From NCBI GenBank assembly GCA_015066165.1, contig SVOX01000040.1, positions 1 through 11,346 on the forward strand: a stretch of DNA of 11,346 nt, in the 5' to 3' direction. The translations under genes were made by a program, and so were the position numbers. Shown here one piece after another: positions 1 through 7,702 of the stretch (position 1 is the first letter of the stretch; each line of letters begins with the position of its first letter). This DNA is from Oscillospiraceae bacterium (GTDB taxonomy: Bacteria; Bacillota; Clostridia; Oscillospirales; Acutalibacteraceae). The notes beneath the pieces were generated by a model. The model did not search any database. It was not told where the DNA came from and worked only from the letters and a program-made list of their open reading frames with translations.

Positions 1-151
1 TCGGCAATATCGAAAAAGTCAGTATATTCGCTTACCTCGATAATCTTATGCACTTGCGTTTGGACCGTATAACAAAAGCCCAAATCACCGACCAAAAAGC
101 AAGGCATTTCAGCGAGGTAAGCGAATATACTGACTTTTTCGATATTGCCGA
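1..151. repeat. Perfect 39-bp inverted repeat at the window edge (likely foldback artefact)
   Basis: Bases 1-39 are the exact reverse complement of 113-151, with 73 bases between. The right arm encodes part of the WYL protein (around SEVSEYTDFFDIAD). The left arm read in the same frame gives a peptide unlike the family, and homology resumes immediately after base 39. A perfect inverted copy of coding sequence ending at the first base is typical of a chimeric read or assembly foldback at a contig end. A true DNA hairpin cannot be excluded from sequence alone. Confidence 0.85.
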
Positions 152-437
152 TTATACAAGTAAACTTTTTGGTATGTTTACGGGTGAAATTGGCGAAATA
201 GAACTTTGTTGTAAGCGTGAAATTGCAAAAACTGTTGCCGACCGTTTTTCAGAAAATATTTTTATTACAAACGTTACCGAAAAAGAATTTTGCTTTTCTT
301 ACAAGGCGGTCGTAAGTGAAGCGTTGGTGACTTTTATTATGAATTTTGGCGACGGAATAAAGGTTTTAAAACCAAAACAACTGCAAGATATGATAACTAA
401 CCGCGCGAGTGAAATATTAAATATATATAAAAATTAA
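3..437 (+). CDS. WYL-domain transcriptional regulator, C-terminal part (left-truncated)
   Basis: The frame is open to the left edge, so the gene is partial. The ATG at 48 lies inside the conserved LRLDRI stretch and is not the real start. The visible part matches the end of YafY-type WYL regulators: the RLDRI strand (residues 4-9 counted from the ATG), then the C-terminal WCX extension with FGMFTGE, a strand-rich region ending in DRF, and a closing FGDGIKVLKP followed by a helix. WYL proteins are DNA-binding regulators with an N-terminal HTH; the WYL part senses a ligand, often a nucleic acid or nucleotide. The HTH half lies outside the window, so targets cannot be guessed. Bases 1-39 are an exact reverse complement of 113-151 and probably not genuine sequence; family-like sequence resumes right after them (DNLMHLRLDRI). 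The family call is firm, the N-terminal boundary is not. Confidence 0.8.
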   Translation, partial: GNIEKVSIFAYLDNLMHLRLDRITKAQITDQKARHFSEVSEYTDFFDIADYTSKLFGMFTGEIGEIELCCKREIAKTVADRFSENIFITNVTEKEFCFSYKAVVSEALVTFIMNFGDGIKVLKPKQLQDMITNRASEILNIYKN

Positions 438-445
438 AAATATAC

Positions 446-474
446 TTGCCGAATTAGAAAATATTTGATACAAT
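446..474 (+). promoter_or_regulatory. Sigma-A-type promoter for the UPF0371 gene
   Basis: A -35 element TTGCCG (446-451) and a -10 element TACAAT (469-474) are separated by 17 bases. The predicted start of transcription is about 25 bases before the AGGGGAG ribosome binding site (493-499). Confidence 0.6.
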
Positions 475-507
475 ATTAAGGTATTTTGTCACAGGGGAGT
501 TGAAACA

Positions 508-1992
508 ATGGTAGCAAAAGGTTTCGATAACGAAAAATATATACGGCTTCAGTCGCAAAAAATAAGAGACAGAATTGCCAAATTCGGCGATAAACTCTAT
601 CTTGAATTTGGCGGCAAACTTTTTGACGATTATCACGCCGCAAGAGTTTTGCCCGGCTTTGAACCTGATGCAAAGGTGAAAATGCTGATGGAACTTAAAG
701 ACGAGGCCGAAGTTGTTATTGTTATCAATGCCGACGCTATTGAAAAAAACAAACGGCGTGGCGACCTTGGTATAACCTACGATTTAGAAACGTTACGTCT
801 TATTGACGCTTTTCGTCAAATAGGGCTTTTTGTTGGCAGTGTGGTTATCACTTGTTACACAGGTCAACCTTCGGCTCAAAATTTTGAAAAGCGTTTAACT
901 TCTTTGGGTATTACTGTTTACAGGCATTACCCTATTGTTGACTACCCTTCAAATATTCCGTTTATTGTAAGTGACGACGGTTTCGGCAAAAATGATTATG
1001 TTAAAACTTCGAGAAAATTGGTAATTGTTACTGCACCCGGTCCCGGAAGCGGTAAAATGGCTACCTGCCTTTCGCAGTTGTACCACGAAAACAAGCGTGG
1101 TGTTAAAGCGGGTTATGCCAAGTTTGAAACTTTTCCAATTTGGTCAATTCCGTTAAAACACCCTGTAAATGTGGCTTATGAAGCCGCTACGGCAGACCTT
1201 GACGACGTTAATATGATAGACCCCTTCCATTTGGAAGCATACGGGGAAACTACCGTTAACTACAACCGTGATATTGAAATTTTCCCCGTACTTAATTCAA
1301 TACTTGAAACAATTTTAGGCGAGTCACCTTATAAAAGTCCTACCGATATGGGCGTTAATATGGCAGGTTTTGCAATTTTTGATGATAAAGCGGTGAGTGA
1401 TGCTGCAAAACAAGAAATTATTCGCCGTTATTACAACACCCTTGTCAGTGTAAGACAAGGTATGGGTGAAGCAACAGACGCCAGTAAGATAGAACTTTTG
1501 ATGAAACAGGTGGGCGTTAATAAAAAAGACCGTCCCGTTGTGGAAGCGGCTCTCAAAAAAGCCGAAGAAACAAACGGTCCCGTTGCAGCTTTGCAATTAT
1601 CTGACGGTACAATTGTTACAGGTAAAACTTCAAGTCTTTTGGGTGCTTCTTCTGCACTTTTGCTTAACTGTTTAAAAGTGTTGGCAGGTATTTCAGACGA
1701 TATTAATCTAATATCTCCAACCATTATTGAACCGATTCAAAAACTCAAAACCGAAATTTTGGGTAACCACAACCCACGTCTCCATACCGACGAAGTGTTA
1801 GAAGCACTTTCAATTTGTGCGGCAACAAGTGACGTTGCTAAAAAGGCGTTGGAACAAGCACACAAACTGAAAGGTTTGGAAGCGCACTCAACCGTAATTC
1901 TTTCCCGTGTTGATGAAAACGTGTTTAAAAAATTGGGTGTAAATATTACTTTTGAACCAAAATACCAAACTAAAAAACTTTATCATAATTAG
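508..1992 (+). CDS. UPF0371 / DUF1846 family protein
   Basis: This is a 494-residue protein of the DUF1846 (UPF0371) family, a conserved cytosolic family of Firmicutes and Actinobacteria whose biochemical role is, to my knowledge, not established. The N-terminus (GFDNEKYIRLQSQKIRDRI), the central LVIVTAPGPGSGKMATCLSQ and the HPVNVAYEAATADLDDVNMIDPFH region are characteristic, and the length fits the family. Residues 177-183 (PGPGSGK) form a glycine-rich, P-loop-like turn after a hydrophobic strand. Met follows the Lys where a classical Walker A has Ser/Thr, so nucleotide binding is only a suggestion. The ATG at 508 sits 8 bases after AGGGGAG. The gene has its own promoter and terminator and is therefore monocistronic. 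Family assignment is confident; function is unknown. Confidence 0.9.
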   Translation: MVAKGFDNEKYIRLQSQKIRDRIAKFGDKLYLEFGGKLFDDYHAARVLPGFEPDAKVKMLMELKDEAEVVIVINADAIEKNKRRGDLGITYDLETLRLIDAFRQIGLFVGSVVITCYTGQPSAQNFEKRLTSLGITVYRHYPIVDYPSNIPFIVSDDGFGKNDYVKTSRKLVIVTAPGPGSGKMATCLSQLYHENKRGVKAGYAKFETFPIWSIPLKHPVNVAYEAATADLDDVNMIDPFHLEAYGETTVNYNRDIEIFPVLNSILETILGESPYKSPTDMGVNMAGFAIFDDKAVSDAAKQEIIRRYYNTLVSVRQGMGEATDASKIELLMKQVGVNKKDRPVVEAALKKAEETNGPVAALQLSDGTIVTGKTSSLLGASSALLLNCLKVLAGISDDINLISPTIIEPIQKLKTEILGNHNPRLHTDEVLEALSICAATSDVAKKALEQAHKLKGLEAHSTVILSRVDENVFKKLGVNITFEPKYQTKKLYHN

Positions 1993-2000
1993 TGTGGTTT

Positions 2001-2033
2001 AGGACAGTCTTTACTATAGGGCTGTCCTTTTTG
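2001..2033 (+). terminator. Rho-independent terminator after the UPF0371 gene
   Basis: A 7-bp stem AGGACAG (2001-2007) / CTGTCCT (2022-2028) is followed by a T run (2028-2032), 9 bases after the stop codon. The remainder up to the next promoter (2034-2153) is AT-rich and holds only a short 8-bp inverted repeat (AAATTTTG/CAAAATTT, about 2085-2111). Confidence 0.85.
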
Positions 2034-2153
2034 TTTTTGTAATATGAACCTAAAGCAATTCATTACCTTTGGAAAATGCCGAAATTTTGTGAATTTTTAC
2101 CAAAATTTTAAATAAAAGTTATAACTGTATATTTTGTTTTTAACAAAAATCAC

Positions 2154-2182
2154 TTGAAAACGACATTTTTTATTGGTATAAT
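2154..2182 (+). promoter_or_regulatory. Promoter of the glgCDA operon
   Basis: A -35 element TTGAAA (2154-2159), a 17-base spacer and a perfect -10 element TATAAT (2177-2182), extended by a TGn motif (TGG at 2174-2176). It lies 38 bases before the glgC start codon. No operator or riboswitch is evident in the short leader. Confidence 0.75.
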
Positions 2183-2220
2183 AGAAGATGAAAGAATTAT
2201 TAAAGTGGGAGTGATATTTT

Positions 2221-3435
2221 TTGAAAAGCAAAAAATGTGTCGCAATGCTCTTGGCTGGCGGACAGGGTAGCCGATTGGGAGTGTTGACCAGTAAAATTGC
2301 AAAACCCGCAGTTCCTTACGGTGGAAAGTACAGGATTATAGACTTTCCGCTCTCTAACTGTACCAATTCAGGTATTGATACAGTTGGTATTTTAACTCAA
2401 TATAAACCGCTCGAACTTAACGACTATGTGGCATCGGGCAAACCTTGGGACTTAAACCGTACCGATGGCGGTGTTCATATTTTGCCGCCGTATCATAATC
2501 AGCAGGGCGGTAATTGGTATAAAGGTACCGCTAATGCAATTTATCAAAACCTTGAGTTTTTAGAGCGTTACAACCCTGAATACGTACTTATACTTTCGGG
2601 TGACCACATTTATAAGATGGATTATTCCGAAATGTTAACTCAACATATTGAAACCGAAGCTGACTGCACTATAGCCGTTTTAGACGTTTCTTTGGAAGAG
2701 GCATCTCGTTTTGGTATAATGAACGCTTATGACGACGGTACAATTTATGAGTTTGAAGAAAAACCCAAAAAGCCAAAAAGCACTTTGGCTTCTATGGGTA
2801 TATATATCTTCACTTGGGAAAAGTTACGCCATTACCTTACCGAAGATGAAAAGAACCCTGATTCTTCAAATGACTTTGGTAAAAATATTATTCCAATGAT
2901 GCTTAATGACAACCAATTATTAAAGGTTTACCGCTTTAACGATTATTGGAAAGACGTTGGTACGGTTGATTCTTTGTGGGAAGCAAACCTTGACCTGCTT
3001 AATCCAAAAATCAACCTTAATCTTGCTGATAAGAATTGGAAAATCTATTCCAAAAATACAGGTATGCCTCCGCAATATATTTCAGAAAATGCGGTTGTTG
3101 AAAATTCCTTGGTGACCGACGGTTGTGAAATTTACGGCAAGGTGGATTATTCGGTTCTTTTCAAAAATGTTACAGTTGAAGACGGTGCCGAAGTGCTTTA
3201 TTCACTTGTTATGCCTGGTGCGGTTATTAAAAGCGGCGCCAAAGTACAATACAGCATAATCGCTGAAAACAGCGTTATAGAAGAAGGCGCAGTTGTAGGT
3301 GAAGAACCAAATGCAAGCGGTGATGAAAATTGGGGAATTGCCGTTGTTGGTGATAATATTACTGTTGGTAAAAATGCAAAAATTACCGCAAGTCAAATGA
3401 TTACCGAAGATGTGAAGGAGGGTGCAAAAATATGA
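2221..3435 (+). CDS. glgC: Glucose-1-phosphate adenylyltransferase, catalytic subunit GlgC
   Basis: GlgC makes ADP-glucose and pyrophosphate from glucose-1-phosphate and ATP, the committed step of bacterial glycogen synthesis. The 404-residue length is normal. Nucleotidyltransferase motifs are intact: GGQGSRLG (13-20), KPAVPYGGKYRIIDF (28-42), GTANAIYQN (102-110), SGDHIYKMDY (126-135, with the catalytic Asp128), EEKPKKPKS (179-187) and DYWKDVGT (241-248). The C-terminal part from about 285 has the repeated V/I-rich pattern of the left-handed beta-helix domain. The start is a TTG: GGGAG (2207-2211) lies 9 bases upstream, the next in-frame ATG would be residue 9 inside the first strand, and no other start fits. 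It is first in an operon with glgD, which it overlaps by 4 bases (ATGA). It probably forms a heterotetramer with GlgD. Confidence 0.96.
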   Translation: MKSKKCVAMLLAGGQGSRLGVLTSKIAKPAVPYGGKYRIIDFPLSNCTNSGIDTVGILTQYKPLELNDYVASGKPWDLNRTDGGVHILPPYHNQQGGNWYKGTANAIYQNLEFLERYNPEYVLILSGDHIYKMDYSEMLTQHIETEADCTIAVLDVSLEEASRFGIMNAYDDGTIYEFEEKPKKPKSTLASMGIYIFTWEKLRHYLTEDEKNPDSSNDFGKNIIPMMLNDNQLLKVYRFNDYWKDVGTVDSLWEANLDLLNPKINLNLADKNWKIYSKNTGMPPQYISENAVVENSLVTDGCEIYGKVDYSVLFKNVTVEDGAEVLYSLVMPGAVIKSGAKVQYSIIAENSVIEEGAVVGEEPNASGDENWGIAVVGDNITVGKNAKITASQMITEDVKEGAKI

Positions 3436-4544
3436 GAACTTCAAGTTTAGCAGGTTTGATTTTCGCCAATTCTGATGACAAACTTAAAAAACTTACAGCC
3501 AATCGTTCAATGGCATCTGTACCGTTTGGCGCAAGATACCGCATAGTTGACTTTGCACTTTCTAATCTTGTTAATACAGGTGTTACGTCGGTTGGTATTA
3601 TAACAAGAGAAAATTACCGTTCACTTATGGACCACGTAGGCAACGGTATTTCTTGGGATCTTGACCGTAAAAACGGCGGTGTGTATTTTATTCCGCCTTA
3701 TTACAAACGTGGAGTCAAACGCTTTGTAGGTACAGTGTCTGCAATAGCCGGCTCAACCGATTATATTGAAAAATGCGGTGCCGATTATATTGTACTTTAC
3801 GATTCTCACGTAATTGCCAACATAGATTTGGCGGCGGCATTTAAACAACACAAAGAAACCGGTGCTGATGTTACTGTTGTTTATCATAACGGAATTTTGC
3901 CTGAAAAATCTACCGAAAAAATGATTTTGGGATTTGACAGCGAAAGCAGAGTTAACGATATTTCATTTAGTGAAGAATCAAAAGAAGTGTCGTTTGGTAT
4001 AGGTGTTAGTATTATAGGCAAAGATTTGCTTTTAAAATTAATTAGCGAAGCCGATGAAGAAGGGCTTACAAGTTTTGCCCGTGAAGTTATTGCCGAAAAG
4101 GTAAACACCCTTAAAATTCACGGTTTTGAACATAAAGAATATGTTGCCGTTATGGATAATACTGCAACTTATTATGAAGCCAGTATGGCACTTTTGGAAA
4201 CCGAAGTCAGAAAACAACTTTTCAATAAAAAACGTCCAATATTTACAAAAGTTCGTGACGGTATGCCAACACGCTACGGTGTTTCGGCAAAAGTTCAAAA
4301 CTGCTTAATCGGTGACGACTGTGTAATTGAAGGAACTGTTAAAAACAGTATTTTATTCCGCGGTGTTAAAGTTGGGAAAGATGCTGTTGTAGAAAACTGT
4401 ATTTTAATACAGGAAACAACCGTAGGCGAAGGCGCCACACTTTGTAACGTAATAGCCGATAAAAATGCTTCGGTTGACAAGGGTGTTGTGCTTAAAGGAA
4501 CTGAAGAACGCCTTTGCTTTATAGATAAAAAACAAATACTTTAG
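3432..4544 (+). CDS. glgD: Glucose-1-phosphate adenylyltransferase subunit GlgD (probably non-catalytic)
   Basis: This 370-residue paralogue of GlgC keeps the fold (VPFGARYRIVDFALSNLVNTG at 30-50, the ISWDLDRKNGGVYFIPPYY region, and a beta-helix C-terminus from about 290). It has lost the catalytic signature. The GGxGxRL loop is replaced by ANSDDKLK (12-19), the KPAVP segment reads MASVP (27-31), and GDH is replaced by DSH (124-126). This is the known state of Firmicute GlgD, which associates with GlgC and modulates its activity and stability rather than catalysing well alone. The ATG overlaps the glgC stop as ATGA, and its ribosome binding site AAGGAGGG (3415-3422) lies inside the glgC coding sequence, so translation of the two subunits is likely coupled. 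Confidence 0.95.
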   Translation: MRTSSLAGLIFANSDDKLKKLTANRSMASVPFGARYRIVDFALSNLVNTGVTSVGIITRENYRSLMDHVGNGISWDLDRKNGGVYFIPPYYKRGVKRFVGTVSAIAGSTDYIEKCGADYIVLYDSHVIANIDLAAAFKQHKETGADVTVVYHNGILPEKSTEKMILGFDSESRVNDISFSEESKEVSFGIGVSIIGKDLLLKLISEADEEGLTSFAREVIAEKVNTLKIHGFEHKEYVAVMDNTATYYEASMALLETEVRKQLFNKKRPIFTKVRDGMPTRYGVSAKVQNCLIGDDCVIEGTVKNSILFRGVKVGKDAVVENCILIQETTVGEGATLCNVIADKNASVDKGVVLKGTEERLCFIDKKQIL

Positions 4545-4553
4545 GAGAAAAAT

Positions 4554-5975
4554 ATGAAAGTTTTATTTGCTTCAAGTGAAGCATACCCTTATGCTTGTTC
4601 GGGCGGACTTGCCGACGTTGCGGGTGCACTTCCCAAAGCACTTCGCAAAAGATTTGTAGGTTGCCGTATAATTTTACCGCTTTACGGTACAATTTCTGAA
4701 GAAATGCGCAAAAGTATGACTTTTGTTTGCAATATCACAGTGCCTGTTGCTTGGCGAAGACAGTACTGCGGTGTTTTTGAAGCCCATCTTGACGGTGTGA
4801 TTTATTATTTTATAGATAATCAGTATTATTTTAACCGTGAAGGGCTCTACGGTTATTATGATGATGCCGAAAGATTTGCCTTTTTCTCACGTGCTGTTTT
4901 GGAAATATTACCGCATATAGATTTCAAACCCGATATTATTCACTGTAACGACTGGCAAACTGCGCTTATTCCGGTTTATCTTAATGCCTTTTATAAACAA
5001 AACGAAGTTTATAAAAATATTAAAACCGTATTTACAATTCATAATATTCAGTACCAAGGCAAGTACGGCGATGAACTTTATGGCGACGTTTTGGGCCTTC
5101 CCGATGATAATAGGGGCATAATGGAATATGACGGATGCATAAACTTAATGAAGGGCGGCATACAATGTTCTGATAAAATCACAACCGTATCCCCCACCTA
5201 TTCAAAAGAAATTCTCAACCCGTTTTATTCCCACGGGCTTGACGGTATTCTTAAAAACTTTACCTTCAAACTTTCGGGTATTGTAAACGGTATTGACGTT
5301 GACGTCTATAACCCCGAAACCGATCCGCTGATTTACAAGAATTTCACTGTTTCAAATTTGGAACTCAAAGCCGAAAATAAAAAGCAACTTCAGAAAGAAG
5401 TCGGACTTCCCCAAAACCAAGACGTACCGCTTATCGGTATGGTTACACGCCTTGTAAAACATAAAGGTTTGGACCTTGTTAAATGTGTTTTTGAAGACAT
5501 TTTGCAAAAGGATGTTCAAATAGTAATTTTGGGCTCGGGCGAATATGAGTTTGAAGAATTCTTTAGCAATATGGCTAAAAAATATCCCGAAAAAGTCAGC
5601 GTTATTTTGGGCTTCAAACCAAAACTTGCCCATTGTATTTATGCGGGAGCGGACATATTCCTTATGCCAAGTTTGAGTGAACCTTGCGGTTTGGCGCAAA
5701 TGGTGGCACTTCGCTATGGCACTATTCCAATTGTTCGCAAAACGGGCGGTCTTAACGATACTATAAGAGATAGCGGCGACCAAAAGGGCAACGGCTTTAC
5801 GTTTGCTAATTACAATGCCCACGATATGCTGACTGCTGTTTGGCGTTCACTTGAAGGTTACGCTCAAAAAGACGGCTGGGAAATTCTCAAAAAACGTGCA
5901 ATGGCTTGTGATAATAGTTGGAAAACTTCAGCCAATGCGTATATACGTCTTTACAAAGAACTTTTAGGAAAATAA
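4554..5975 (+). CDS. glgA: Glycogen synthase GlgA (ADP-glucose type)
   Basis: GlgA is a GT5-family, GT-B-fold enzyme that transfers glucose from ADP-glucose to the non-reducing end of alpha-1,4-glucan. At 473 residues it has the usual length. Visible motifs are HCNDWQT (130-136), TIHNIQYQG (161-169), GIVNGID (242-248) at the domain junction, TRLVKHKGLDL (298-308), and the C-terminal SEPCGL (375-380, with the conserved Glu376) and KTGGLNDTI (396-404). The N-terminal ADP-glucose loop is unusual: where many GlgA proteins read KTGGLADV, this one reads CSGGLADV (15-22), so the Lys equivalent to E. coli Lys15 is Cys. The ribosome binding site AGGAG (4543-4547) overlaps the glgD stop, and the ATG follows 9 bases after that stop. 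It is the last gene of the operon; a strong terminator follows. Confidence 0.96.
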   Translation: MKVLFASSEAYPYACSGGLADVAGALPKALRKRFVGCRIILPLYGTISEEMRKSMTFVCNITVPVAWRRQYCGVFEAHLDGVIYYFIDNQYYFNREGLYGYYDDAERFAFFSRAVLEILPHIDFKPDIIHCNDWQTALIPVYLNAFYKQNEVYKNIKTVFTIHNIQYQGKYGDELYGDVLGLPDDNRGIMEYDGCINLMKGGIQCSDKITTVSPTYSKEILNPFYSHGLDGILKNFTFKLSGIVNGIDVDVYNPETDPLIYKNFTVSNLELKAENKKQLQKEVGLPQNQDVPLIGMVTRLVKHKGLDLVKCVFEDILQKDVQIVILGSGEYEFEEFFSNMAKKYPEKVSVILGFKPKLAHCIYAGADIFLMPSLSEPCGLAQMVALRYGTIPIVRKTGGLNDTIRDSGDQKGNGFTFANYNAHDMLTAVWRSLEGYAQKDGWEILKKRAMACDNSWKTSANAYIRLYKELLGK

Positions 5976-5978
5976 TAA

Positions 5979-6012
5979 AAAAGGGTTGCTAAATTTCGGC
6001 AACCCTTTTATA
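5979..6012 (+). terminator. Rho-independent terminator of the glg operon
   Basis: An 11-bp perfect stem AAAAGGGTTGC (5979-5989) / GCAACCCTTTT (5999-6009) with a 9-base loop, ending in a T run, starts 3 bases after the glgA stop. Confidence 0.9.
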
Positions 6013-6014
6013 AT
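5986..6014 (+). promoter_or_regulatory. Candidate uppP promoter embedded in the glg terminator
   Basis: TTGCTA (5986-5991) and a perfect TATAAT (6009-6014) are 17 bases apart. The -35 lies in the terminator's left arm and loop, and the -10 starts at the last base of the right arm. It would start transcription about 20 bases before the uppP start codon. The -35 is only a partial match (4 of 6), so this is moderate evidence. Confidence 0.5.
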
Positions 6015-6043
6015 AATTTTATTAATGAATATGAGGTTGTTCT

Positions 6044-6862
6044 ATGGTAGATATTTTAAAGTCTGTTTTGCTTGGTATTATTGAAGGTATAACCGAATGG
6101 TTGCCTATAAGCAGTACGGGCCATTTAATTGTGGCAGATGAGTTTATAAAACTTAATATGTCGGCTGAATTTATGGAAATGTTTAACGTTGTAATCCAAC
6201 TTGGTGCGATTTTGGCGGTTGTTGTGATTTACTTTAAACAAATGTGGCCTTTTTCGCTTAAAAAAGAAGACCGTTACATAAAAAAAGATACTTTTTCAAT
6301 GTGGTTTAAAGTTATAGTGGCAATTTTACCTGCCGCAATAATAGGTATTCCGCTTGATGATTTTTTTGAAGCAAAATTCCATAATTATATCGTTGTGGCA
6401 TTAGCGCTTGTGATTTACGGCGTAGCGTTTATTGTAATTGAAAAGAAAAATAAAGCGCTTACCCCAAAAATAAACAGCATTTCGGAAATTTCTTATAAAA
6501 CGGCACTTTTAATTGGTTGTTTCCAAGCGCTTTCTTTAATTCCAGGCACTTCACGTAGCGGTTCTACAATTTTGGGTGCAATTTTGTTGGGCGTTTCACG
6601 TGTTGCGGCGGCTGAATTTAGTTTTTATATGGCGGTTCCCGTAATGTTTGGCGCAAGTGCGATAAAACTTTTGAAATTTGGATTTAATTTTACAACACCG
6701 CAAATGATTATTTTGTTGGTTGGAATGATAACCGCTTTTGTTGTTTCGGTTGTTGCAATTAAGTTCCTTATTTCGTATATCAAAAAGCGTGATTTCTCGG
6801 CTTTTGGTTATTACCGTATAGTGCTTGGTGTAATAGTGTTGCTTTACTTTGTTTTAAAATAG
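6044..6862 (+). CDS. uppP: Undecaprenyl-diphosphate phosphatase UppP (BacA)
   Basis: This integral membrane enzyme removes a phosphate from undecaprenyl diphosphate to regenerate the lipid carrier for peptidoglycan and other wall polymers; overproduction gives bacitracin resistance in known cases. The 272-residue length is typical. Both signature motifs are present: EGITEWLPISSTGH (14-27, with Glu14, Glu18 and His27) and PGTSRSGST (167-175, with Arg171), corresponding to the catalytic Glu/Arg/Ser/His set of the BacA family. About seven or eight hydrophobic segments are visible, including 49-64, 88-103, 116-132, 156-167, 195-210, 221-246 and 257-271. The ribosome binding site GAGG (6033-6036) is weak but well placed. 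The hydrolase gene follows after 10 bases and is probably cotranscribed. Confidence 0.96.
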   Translation: MVDILKSVLLGIIEGITEWLPISSTGHLIVADEFIKLNMSAEFMEMFNVVIQLGAILAVVVIYFKQMWPFSLKKEDRYIKKDTFSMWFKVIVAILPAAIIGIPLDDFFEAKFHNYIVVALALVIYGVAFIVIEKKNKALTPKINSISEISYKTALLIGCFQALSLIPGTSRSGSTILGAILLGVSRVAAAEFSFYMAVPVMFGASAIKLLKFGFNFTTPQMIILLVGMITAFVVSVVAIKFLISYIKKRDFSAFGYYRIVLGVIVLLYFVLK

Positions 6863-6872
6863 GTGAATGTAA

Positions 6873-7697
6873 ATGATAATTAAGAAGTTAAACTTAAAAG
6901 ATTATTTCGGGAATTTAGAGGGTGAAAATCCCGTTTTAGAGGCATATTTGCCCGATGAAGTTATGAACAGAAAGGATTTTAAGCGTCCTTCAATGCTTAT
7001 TTGCCCAGGTGGCGGTTATGGTGGGTGTTCTCCCCGTGAGGCAGAGCCGATAGCGCTTAACTTTTTGCCTGAGGGTTTTAACGTTTTTGTTTTAAAATAT
7101 ACTTGTGCACCTGCTCGTTTTCCAACACAAATTTGTGAAGTTGCGGCGGCTATGGAACTTATTTTTCAAAATGCACAAGAATGGCGTTGCGATACCCAAA
7201 AAATTTCAATAATGGGCTTTTCGGCAGGCGGACATTTGGCAGCGCATTACAGCACAAGTTTTGACTGTGTGGAAGTTAGGGAAAAATTCCCCGAAAGCAA
7301 AGCGCCCGCTTCTTCGGTTCTTTGCTACCCAGTTATTTCCGCAAAAGAAGGCAAATGTCATAAAGGGAGTTTTCAAAATCTTTTGGGGCATCACCCATTG
7401 TCAAACGAAGAAATGAAACGTTTCTCGTTAGAAAATGCGGTAAAAGAAAACACCCCACCGGCATTTATTTGGCATACTGCGTCTGATACGGTGGTTCCGG
7501 TGTATAGCAGTTTGATGTATGCTAATTCTTTGAGTGAGTATAATATTCCTTTTGAACTTCGCATTTTCCCTGAAGGGCAACACGGTGTTGCAACATGTGA
7601 TGCTCAAACTCTTGATGATTACAAACCGTGTTATCCTTATGACAGGGTTTGGATTAAAGAAGCAATAGACTGGCTGAAATATATGAATTTGGCATAA
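6873..7697 (+). CDS. Alpha/beta-hydrolase (esterase-like)
   Basis: This 274-residue cytosolic alpha/beta-hydrolase is of the small carboxylesterase / acetyl-xylan-esterase-like type; no signal peptide is visible. CPGGGYGG (44-51) is an HGGG-type oxyanion loop with Pro in place of His. GFSAGG (115-120) gives the nucleophile Ser117, HTASDTVVP (201-209) the acid Asp205, and EGQHGV (234-239) the base His237. The triad is complete and in order. Such proteins often deacetylate sugars or xylo-oligosaccharides in gut Clostridia, but nothing here fixes the substrate. It starts 10 bases after uppP, its ribosome binding site AGGTGA overlaps the uppP stop, and it ends at the terminator at 7703. Fold and triad are confident; the natural substrate is unknown. 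Confidence 0.88.
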   Translation: MIIKKLNLKDYFGNLEGENPVLEAYLPDEVMNRKDFKRPSMLICPGGGYGGCSPREAEPIALNFLPEGFNVFVLKYTCAPARFPTQICEVAAAMELIFQNAQEWRCDTQKISIMGFSAGGHLAAHYSTSFDCVEVREKFPESKAPASSVLCYPVISAKEGKCHKGSFQNLLGHHPLSNEEMKRFSLENAVKENTPPAFIWHTASDTVVPVYSSLMYANSLSEYNIPFELRIFPEGQHGVATCDAQTLDDYKPCYPYDRVWIKEAIDWLKYMNLA

Positions 7698-7702
7698 AAA
7701 TC

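Noticed and set aside
2085..2111. AAATTTTG/CAAAATTT inverted repeat upstream of glgC
   Set aside because: It is short, AT-only apart from one pair and in an AT-rich spacer, so it is likely to arise by chance; it could be an operator but nothing supports it.
5352..5822. A 156-codon minus-strand open frame inside glgA
   Set aside because: It is wholly antisense to a well-supported gene, has no homology pattern and no SD.
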